Positions 6,462-12,173 of a stretch of 12,173 bases of DNA are shown piece by piece. A program made the position numbers and the translations under genes. Each line of letters starts with the position of its first letter. Positions within the stretch are counted from its first letter, which is position 1. The notes below the pieces were generated by a model that saw nothing but the letters and a program-made list of their open reading frames with translations, was not told the DNA's origin and ran no database searches. The stretch is from the NCBI GenBank assembly GCA_009691925.1, contig SIAG01000081.1, positions 1 to 12,173 on the forward strand, given 5' to 3'. The DNA is from Planctomycetaceae bacterium. Lineage in GTDB: Bacteria > Planctomycetota > Planctomycetia > Pirellulales > UBA1268.

Positions 6462-7888
6462 GGATCGCGGCGGGAAAAGATCGTGCAGGCGATGGCGAGG
6501 TAGGCGAAGGTGTGGAGGAACGTCAGCCCGAGCCCCTTCTCCCAGGAGAACGAGGCGCTCTCCATGAGCGCCCGGAACGGCCCGGCAACGGCGAAATCGC
6601 GCATCAGTTGGCGGTCGACGAGATTGTCGAGATCCTCGGTGTGGGGGAGGACGGCGTAGACCCCCTCGGTGATCCGGCCGATGGTCGTCTGGTAAAAGGG
6701 CCTGCGGCCCGGCTGGAGCCCATCCTCGCGGCGCGGCTGGCGCCCGCGGATCGCCTCGGCGATGCTCGTAGGCCGCATCTTGCCGACGTTCGCCTCGCGG
6801 ATCCGGCTCTCGACGGCGACGTTGTTCATCTGGCCGGCGATGAACAGGATCGCCCAGTAGGCGACGGTGACGAGCATCGCCGAGATCACGCTCCGGGTGA
6901 TGATCCCCGTCAGAACGCTCACCGAGAGGAGGAGCGCGAAGAAGACGAGCAGGCTCGGGAGCGCCAGGAGAACCCCCGGCGACCAGACGTCGGCGAGGAT
7001 CCCAGTGATCAGCCAAACGGCGAGGACGAGGATGCCGAGGAGGCCGGCGACGAGGAGCAGGGCCCCGACATACTTAAAGACGAGCAGTTGCCAGCGGGGG
7101 ATCGGACGGACAAGGAGGAGCTCGAGGGTCCCCTTTCGGACCATGTTCGGCACGAAGGCGGCCGTCACCGCCACGCTGACCAGGAGGAGGATCGTGCCCC
7201 CCAGGCCCGTGGCAAGGAGCTTTTGGAGGATCAGAACCTCGAGCCCCAGCGGCGCTCCCTTCGTGCCGGCCAGCTCGACGCTGTCGCCGAAGAGGGTGAA
7301 GCGGTGGGGCCAGAGGAGCCGCAGATCCCGCCCCGGGGCGACGGTCATCTCCCACGTCTGCGAACCGATTTTCCGGGCCCAATCCGTGCCGGTCTCAAGG
7401 ATTTCCGTGATCGTCCACAGCTGGCCGTCGGCGATCCTCCCGAACCGGGCCGTGATCTCCTCCCCCGATTCCGGCGCCCCGACCAGCGGGACGAACGTCC
7501 GCGTCAGCGTCGCTTTCCAGTGGCCTGCAGGGAGATCGGCTGCGAGTGGCTCGGCGGCGCTGATCGCATACACCGAGCCGTTGAGCCGGCCAGCGACATC
7601 CCCCATCGATTGCGTGGCGATGTCGATGCCGTCGAGATCGGCGGCCATCGCCCGGGCGGCGATGTCGAGATACTGCCGGCCCCCAGGCTGCGGCTCGATC
7701 CGCCCGGTCAGCGCCGCGCCGAAGAGGAGCGCGATCGCCAACAGCAGGAGATAGAGAACCTTGGCGTCGAGGAACTCGCGCCACGTATCCCGGAGGATGG
7801 CAGCGAACGTCCGCGGCACCCACGGCCGCACCGTGACGCGTTCGGCCGCGGCAGCGTCCTCACGGGAAAAGTGATCGGGATCTTTCAC
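6458..7888 (-). CDS. ABC-2-type transporter permease subunit
   Basis: A 476-aa inner-membrane protein that should pair with the ATPase encoded just upstream to export an unknown substrate. The N-terminal cytoplasmic segment is followed by a first membrane helix (about 43-60). A large extracytoplasmic domain spans about 61-223. Five more hydrophobic segments follow, near 224-246, 271-296, 305-330, 333-353 and 455-471, with a second soluble loop at about 354-450. The stretch RKGTLELLLVRPIPRWQLL (251-269) before the third helix is typical of ABC-2/NosY-like permeases. The start is GTG (7886-7888), which overlaps the ATPase stop as GTGA and has GGAG seven bases upstream inside the ATPase gene, so the two are translationally coupled. 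The stop at 6458 appears natural for the family, after a last helix and a short basic tail. The substrate cannot be inferred; no dedicated substrate genes lie beside it. Confidence 0.88.
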   Translation of the reverse strand: MKDPDHFSREDAAAAERVTVRPWVPRTFAAILRDTWREFLDAKVLYLLLLAIALLFGAALTGRIEPQPGGRQYLDIAARAMAADLDGIDIATQSMGDVAGRLNGSVYAISAAEPLAADLPAGHWKATLTRTFVPLVGAPESGEEITARFGRIADGQLWTITEILETGTDWARKIGSQTWEMTVAPGRDLRLLWPHRFTLFGDSVELAGTKGAPLGLEVLILQKLLATGLGGTILLLVSVAVTAAFVPNMVRKGTLELLLVRPIPRWQLLVFKYVGALLLVAGLLGILVLAVWLITGILADVWSPGVLLALPSLLVFFALLLSVSVLTGIITRSVISAMLVTVAYWAILFIAGQMNNVAVESRIREANVGKMRPTSIAEAIRGRQPRREDGLQPGRRPFYQTTIGRITEGVYAVLPHTEDLDNLVDRQLMRDFAVAGPFRALMESASFSWEKGLGLTFLHTFAYLAIACTIFSRRDP

Positions 7889-8814
7889 GGTGTTTCTCCG
7901 CCGCTGGCGATGGCGAGATAGAGATCCTCGAGCGTCGCCCGTTCCCGTTCGAGGTGCCGCAGCCGCAGCCCCGCGGCGCTGGCCGCGGCCAGAAAGGTGT
8001 CGATCGCCTCCGCTCCCTCGGCGCCTGGGCCTTCGATTGGGGCGAGGCTGACCCGGAGTCGGCTTCCCCCCTCGACGGTCTCGATCGTCGCGCCGGGGAA
8101 GCGAAACGACACCGGCACCCCGCGATCGAAGGCGACCAGCCAGCTCGCCTTCTGCCGCGTCAGATCGGCGACGGTGCCGGTGACCATCAGTTCCCCCTTG
8201 CGCAGGATCGCCACCCGGTCGCAGAGCTGCTCGACTTCGCCGAGGAGATGGCTGTTGATGAACACCGTCACGCCGCGGCGGCGTTCCTCGAGGAGGAGAT
8301 CACGGATCTCCTTCCGCCCCACCGGATCGACGCCGTCGGTCGGCTCGTCGAGGAACAGGACCCGGGGACTGTGGAGGAGGGCCTGGGCCAGCCCCAGCCG
8401 TTGCTTCATCCCCTTGGAGTAGCCGCGGATGCGGAGCTTTTCCCGGCCGGCGAGGCCGAGGAGATCGAGGAGCTCGGCGGCGCGGCGACGGCGCTGGCGG
8501 CGGGGGATCCCCTGGAGCGCGCCGTAGAGGTCGAGGAGGCTCGTGCTCGTGTGGTACTCGGGGAGGCGGTGGTCCTCGGGCAGATAGCCGACCTCGCGGC
8601 GGGCGGAGAAGGTGCCGACTGGCTGGCCGAGGAGGGCAGCCTCTCCGGCCGTCGGGACAACGAGGCCGAGGAGGATCTTGATGAGCGTCGTTTTCCCCGC
8701 GCCGTTTTGGCCGAGGAGGCCGAACAGCGTGGCCGGCTCGACGTCGAGGCTCACTCCCCCGAGGGCCCGATGAGGGCCGTACCGTTTTTCGAGCTGTTTG
8801 ACGGAAACAACCAT
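7885..8814 (-). CDS. ABC transporter ATP-binding subunit (ABC-2/CcmA-type)
   Basis: A 309-aa cytoplasmic ATPase that powers the permease encoded immediately downstream. The nucleotide-binding domain is complete: Walker A GQNGAGKT (35-42), a GYLPED stretch at the Q-loop region (76-81), signature YSKGMKQ (132-138), Walker B VLFLDEP (152-158), D-loop GVDP (161-164) and H-loop His189 in NSHLLGE. A C-terminal extension from about residue 228 is the kind seen in CcmA/NosF-like exporters. The ATG is at 8812-8814, with AGGA about ten bases upstream. It is the first gene of its unit and is divergent from the acyltransferase/ligase gene across 120 bases. Its TGA overlaps the permease GTG by four bases. 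All residues needed for ATP hydrolysis are present. Confidence 0.95.
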   Translation of the reverse strand: MVVSVKQLEKRYGPHRALGGVSLDVEPATLFGLLGQNGAGKTTLIKILLGLVVPTAGEAALLGQPVGTFSARREVGYLPEDHRLPEYHTSTSLLDLYGALQGIPRRQRRRRAAELLDLLGLAGREKLRIRGYSKGMKQRLGLAQALLHSPRVLFLDEPTDGVDPVGRKEIRDLLLEERRRGVTVFINSHLLGEVEQLCDRVAILRKGELMVTGTVADLTRQKASWLVAFDRGVPVSFRFPGATIETVEGGSRLRVSLAPIEGPGAEGAEAIDTFLAAASAAGLRLRHLERERATLEDLYLAIASGGETP

Positions 8815-8934
8815 GGCGGAAGATCCTACCAGAGCGGTACCGTGGGGGGACGTGACGGGGCGGGCAGGGCAGCCGCGTGACAGCCCGCGGCGGAAGTCGC
8901 CCCGGGAATTATCGAAGGGAGGTGGAAGTCACCA
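8815..8934. promoter_or_regulatory. Divergent intergenic region, ABC operon versus acyltransferase/ligase gene
   Basis: These 120 bases must carry the start signals of two divergent genes. The plus-strand gene has a strong GGGAGGTGG ribosome-binding site at 8917-8925, nine to twelve bases before the GTG at 8935. AATTAT at 8908-8913 is the only AT-rich patch, but no -35 element is properly spaced from it. No operator-like palindrome stands out from the GC-rich background. Confidence 0.35.
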
Positions 8935-11586
8935 GTGAAACTCATGCTCAACAGGCTCTTCTTGACGATCACGGCGATCCTGCTCAGGCTCCGCTACCGG
9001 GTCACTGTGGAGGGGGCCGAGGCACTCGGGGCTCTCGACGGCCCGACGCTCATCCTCCCCAACCATCCCGCCTATGTCGATCCGCCGCTGGTCCTCTCCC
9101 ATCTCCGTCTCAGGAGATCGCTGCGGCCGCTGGTCTTCAGTGGCACCTACCGGCTCCTCCCCCTGCGGCCATTGATGGCGATGGTCGACGCCTTCGAAGT
9201 GCCCGATCTCTCTGCCCAGAGCCGCGACGCCCAGGCCAAGACGCTCGGGATGATCGAGGCCGTCGTCGACAGCATCCGCCAGGGAAACAACTTCCTTATC
9301 TACCCGTCCGGGCGCCTGCAGCGCGGCAACGCCGAGGTGGTGGGGTCGGCCCGTGCCGTCCACGAGATCTTGGCCCGCTGCCCCGAGCTCAACGTCGTCC
9401 TTGTGAGGACGCGCGGCCTGTGGGGGAGCAGTTTCAGTTGCGCGGCCACCGGGGCGCCGCCGAACCTCGTATCGACGGCCCTCCGCAATCTCGGCTGGGT
9501 GCTTGCGGCGCTGCTGGTCTTCCTGCCGCGGCGGAAGGTGACGATCCACGCCGAGGTTCTCCCCCGGGGCACGCTCCCCAAGGCCACCCGTGAGCAGACG
9601 AACGGCTTTCTCGAAGGCTGGTACAACGCCGATGGCGCCCAGCAGCCGCGCTTCGTGCGGTACAGCCACTGCTTCGGCCCCGCCGAAGGGGACTATGCCG
9701 CCGCGGCCTCGCTCCCAGCCATCGACCCCAGCGCCATCGACCCGAAGACGATCCGGCTCGTCAACGACGTCGTCCAAGGTCAGCTCGGCCGCGAACTCGA
9801 AGCGAGCGAGTTGACATTCGACACGACGCTCGAAGCCCTCGGGATGGACAGCCTCGACCGGATGGATGCTACGCTCAAGATCGAGCAGCGGTTCGGCTTC
9901 CACAATCCTTCCGTCGTGAACACGCTCGGCGAATTGTGGGCCCTCGCTGATGGCAAGCTTGCCAGCGACGGCAAACAGGAGCCGATCCCGGTTCCGGCGA
10001 TGTGGTTCACGCCGCCACGGTCCTCCGCTCCCCCGGCCGTCCTTGCCGGCACCGTCGCCGAGGCCTTCGTGCGCCGGGCGCTGGTTGCGCCGACGGAGGC
10101 CGCGGTGGTCGACCGGATGTCCGGGATGCTCCCCTCGCGGCGGTTGCTCGTGGCAGCGATCCTCATGTCCCGACGTTTTGCCGCCTGGCCAGAGAAGCAT
10201 GTCGGCGTGATGCTGCCGGCGAGCGTCGCGGCTGACATCGTCTTCTTCGCGCTCCACATGGCGGGGAAAACGCCGGTGATGATGAACTGGACGACCGGCC
10301 CGGCGAACCTCGTCCACGGCGTCAAGGTGACGGACACGAAACGAATCGTCACCGCGAAAAAGCTCGTCGATCGTCTCGGCATCGAGGCACCGGGAGCCGA
10401 CTACGAATTCCTCGAGACGATCCGGGGAAGCATGGGGAGGTGGGAGCAGCTTGCCACCTTCCTCAGCACGATCCTCAATCCCGGCGGCATCCTCCGCTCG
10501 CTGCCGAAACAGTCCCCCGACGAGCCGGCGGTGTTTCTGTTCACGTCCGGTTCGGAAAGCGCTCCGAAGACGGTCCCCCTCACGCACAGAAACCTGATCA
10601 CGAACATCGCCGACGCGCTCGAGATCATGTCGGCGACGGCGGGCGATTCGCTCCTCGGTTTTCTCCCGCCGTTCCATAGCTTCGGGCTGACCGGCAACAT
10701 CCTCCTCCCGCATCTCACCGGGATCCGCAGCATCCGCCATGCCGACCCGACCGACGCCCGCGGCCTCGTGGAGGCGATCCGGGCCTACAAGCCGACGCTC
10801 CTGTTCACGACGCCGACGTTCCTCTCCTACATCCTCGCCGTCAGCCGGGAGGGGGATCTCGAAAGCCTGCAGCGGATCATGGCCGGTGCCGAGAAGTGCC
10901 CCGACGCGGTCTTCGATCAGACCGCACGCATCGCCCCGAACGCCGTGATCCTCGAGGGCTACGGGATCACCGAATGCTCGCCGGTGGTGGCGGCCAACCG
11001 GCTCGGCGATCGGCGCCGTGGCTGCATCGGTCGGCCGGTGCGGAATGTCGCCATCCGCATCGTCGATGTCGATACCGGAGAGCCGGTGGCGGCGGGTGAG
11101 ACGGGAATGCTCCTGGCATCGGGGCCGTCGATCTTCTCCGGCTATCTCAACCACGACGGCCCCTCGCCGTTTGTGGAGTTGGAGGGGAAGCAGTGGTACC
11201 GGACCGGCGACCTCGTTGTCGCCGACGCCGACAACTGGCTCACCTTCAAGGGACGGCTGAAGCGGTTTCTCAAGGCGGGTGGGGAGATGATCTCATTGCC
11301 GGCGCTCGAGGAGCCATTCTCGAAGCGCTACCCCGCCGATGAGACCGGCCCGAAGGTGGCGGTGGAGGGGATCGAGACGCCGGGGGGGCGGCAGATCGCG
11401 CTGTTCACGACCTTTCCCCTCACGCTCCGGGAGGCGAGCCAGATCCTCTTCGAAGATGGCTTGCGAGGCGTGATGCGCCTCGACGAGGTTCGTCAGCTCG
11501 CGACCATCCCCGTCCTGGGGACGGGGAAGACCGACTACAAGGATCTGCGGCGAATGGTGACCGAAGGACTACCGCCCGAGCGGTGA
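8935..11586 (+). CDS. Trifunctional PlsC acyltransferase - acyl carrier protein - AMP-forming acyl-ACP synthetase (Aas-like)
   Basis: An 883-aa fusion predicted to activate a free fatty acid with ATP, load it on a phosphopantetheine arm and transfer it to a lysolipid or other acceptor at the membrane. Residues about 1-215 are a PlsC-type acyltransferase with NHPAYVD (His44, Asp49); its third block reads YPSGR (123-127), lacking the usual glutamate. Residues about 265-342 are an acyl carrier protein with Ser306 in GMDSLD as the pantetheine site. Residues about 370-883 are an adenylate-forming ligase: FTSGSESAPKT (536-546), PPFHSFGLT (578-586), GYGITEC (675-681), YRTGDL (755-760), KRFLKAGGEMIS (776-787) and Lys865 in GTGK. 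The ligase motifs match E. coli Aas closely, but Aas lacks the internal carrier. The start is GTG at 8935, with GGGAGGTGG upstream; an ATG three codons later is an alternative. It stands alone as a plus-strand gene. The acceptor is unknown. Confidence 0.9.
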   Translation: MKLMLNRLFLTITAILLRLRYRVTVEGAEALGALDGPTLILPNHPAYVDPPLVLSHLRLRRSLRPLVFSGTYRLLPLRPLMAMVDAFEVPDLSAQSRDAQAKTLGMIEAVVDSIRQGNNFLIYPSGRLQRGNAEVVGSARAVHEILARCPELNVVLVRTRGLWGSSFSCAATGAPPNLVSTALRNLGWVLAALLVFLPRRKVTIHAEVLPRGTLPKATREQTNGFLEGWYNADGAQQPRFVRYSHCFGPAEGDYAAAASLPAIDPSAIDPKTIRLVNDVVQGQLGRELEASELTFDTTLEALGMDSLDRMDATLKIEQRFGFHNPSVVNTLGELWALADGKLASDGKQEPIPVPAMWFTPPRSSAPPAVLAGTVAEAFVRRALVAPTEAAVVDRMSGMLPSRRLLVAAILMSRRFAAWPEKHVGVMLPASVAADIVFFALHMAGKTPVMMNWTTGPANLVHGVKVTDTKRIVTAKKLVDRLGIEAPGADYEFLETIRGSMGRWEQLATFLSTILNPGGILRSLPKQSPDEPAVFLFTSGSESAPKTVPLTHRNLITNIADALEIMSATAGDSLLGFLPPFHSFGLTGNILLPHLTGIRSIRHADPTDARGLVEAIRAYKPTLLFTTPTFLSYILAVSREGDLESLQRIMAGAEKCPDAVFDQTARIAPNAVILEGYGITECSPVVAANRLGDRRRGCIGRPVRNVAIRIVDVDTGEPVAAGETGMLLASGPSIFSGYLNHDGPSPFVELEGKQWYRTGDLVVADADNWLTFKGRLKRFLKAGGEMISLPALEEPFSKRYPADETGPKVAVEGIETPGGRQIALFTTFPLTLREASQILFEDGLRGVMRLDEVRQLATIPVLGTGKTDYKDLRRMVTEGLPPER
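11571..11584 (+). other. Small hairpin overlapping the stop of the acyltransferase/ligase gene
   Basis: ACCGC-CCGA-GCGGT forms a five-pair stem with a four-base loop and ends at the first base of the TGA stop. No T-tract follows. In the remaining 97 bases up to the convergent gene there is one more short hairpin, CCCC-AGC-GGGG (11672-11682). Either could help end transcription between the convergent genes, but neither is a standard terminator. Confidence 0.2.
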
Positions 11587-11683
11587 CTCGCGCGACGCAC
11601 TCGGGTGCGGAGATTGCGGCGGCGCTGCGATCGAAACCACCGCGACCCCGGCCGTATGGTGCGCTGTTGTGCCCCAGCGGGGT

Positions 11684-12173
11684 TCAAGGCCGCCGTTCGC
11701 GTCCAGCGTCGCTGGGCCCTGGCAGCGGCACGCCGGCATAGATTTCCGCGAGCGTTACCGCGATGCCGAGGGAATCGAACCCAATCGTGCCGGCGGGGTC
11801 GCTGACAGCGCGGAGCAGCCAAGAATGGGTGCCCGCGGCAGCCCCGCTGGCCGGTTGCCGCGAGAACAGCTCCGCGGAAATCCGGTCCTGGGAGACCACG
11901 AGATACTCCTGAACGCTGTCGAGGCGGCGATAGTGGCCGAACTTCGCTCCGCGATCGTATTTCTCGGTCGAGTCGGACAGCACCTCGACGATCAGTCGGG
12001 GGTTGACGAGCGTGTGGTGGACGGCATCCTCGAACACCGGCGGCTCACAGAAGACGACGACATCGGGATAGGTGTAGAGCCCGGTGGCATCGACCTTCAC
12101 CCGCTGGTCGCTGGTGATGACGTAACACTCCCGCCCTTCCAGACGCTTTCGGATGGCGTGGGCGAGGTTGTCC
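11684..12173 (-). CDS. Uma2-family (PD-(D/E)XK) endonuclease-like protein, partial
   Basis: The frame is open to the right edge, so the N-terminus is outside the window; 162 residues are visible against about 190-210 for complete family members. The visible part shows the Uma2 core in order: NLAHAIRKRLEGR, then TGLYTYPDVVV with the catalytic-type Asp, RLIVEVLSDSTEKYDRGAKF with the Glu and Lys of the fold, and VQEYLVVSQDRISAELFSR. A GTG at 12098-12100 could start a shorter product, but homology continues upstream of it, so the true start lies beyond 12173. Uma2 genes are highly multiplied in planctomycetes and cyanobacteria and their biological role is unsettled; nuclease activity is inferred from the fold. 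The gene is convergent with the acyltransferase/ligase gene. Confidence 0.88.
   Translation of the reverse strand, partial: DNLAHAIRKRLEGRECYVITSDQRVKVDATGLYTYPDVVVFCEPPVFEDAVHHTLVNPRLIVEVLSDSTEKYDRGAKFGHYRRLDSVQEYLVVSQDRISAELFSRQPASGAAAGTHSWLLRAVSDPAGTIGFDSLGIAVTLAEIYAGVPLPGPSDAGRERRP

Noticed and set aside
6462..7016. 5' part of the amidase hidden in the open frame upstream of the remnant
   Set aside because: The frame is open, but its translation is an Arg/Pro-rich shadow of the permease gene with no amidase motifs.
6398..7921. Plus-strand open frame (507 codons) opposite the ABC permease
   Set aside because: Antisense to a protein with clear membrane helices and a coupled start. Arg/Asp/Glu-rich with no motif.
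8929..11154. Minus-strand open frame (741 codons) opposite the acyltransferase/ligase
   Set aside because: It is the shadow of a gene with three well-defined domains. The translation is a charged low-complexity sequence typical of antisense GC-rich frames.

Overview
The window is GC-rich DNA with densely packed genes and most probably comes from a planctomycete. Three things point there: an LEPR-XLL-like N-terminus (LESRRFLTAS) at the left edge, a Uma2-family endonuclease at the right edge, and a large secreted protein of a type I associate with Planctomycetes. GTG starts recur. No search could be run, so the assignment is inference.

Layout. Positions 1-6004 hold four minus-strand genes. Read in transcription order they are a 744-aa secreted protein of unknown function ending in a perfect EPAV repeat (3770-6004), an FAD-dependent sarcosine/N-methyl-tryptophan oxidase-like enzyme (2529-3695), an exported S9-family prolyl oligopeptidase-like peptidase (363-2453), and the first codons of an LEPR-XLL-type surface protein that leaves the window (1-176). 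The last gene is in frame with its ATG only if a run of ten G is read as nine. Positions 6180-8814 hold a second minus-strand unit: an ABC ATPase, an ABC-2-type permease with a GTGA overlap, and a 93-codon remnant of an amidase C-terminus that begins exactly at the permease stop. Divergent from it, 8935-11586 (plus) encodes an 883-aa protein with a PlsC acyltransferase domain, an acyl carrier protein domain and an AMP-forming acyl-ACP synthetase domain in that order. This resembles E. coli Aas with its carrier protein fused in cis. A convergent minus-strand Uma2 gene (11684-12173) runs off the right edge.

How they work together. The ABC pair forms one exporter and is clearly co-translated. 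The oxidase and peptidase are close and co-oriented and could share a transcript, but their joint role is unknown. The Aas-like fusion is probably a self-contained membrane-lipid acylation enzyme. The most notable points are the G-tract at the LEPR gene, the in-cis ACP, the amidase remnant, the identical 12-bp repeats and an internal duplication in the 744-aa protein. No rRNA, tRNA, CRISPR array or insertion sequence was seen.
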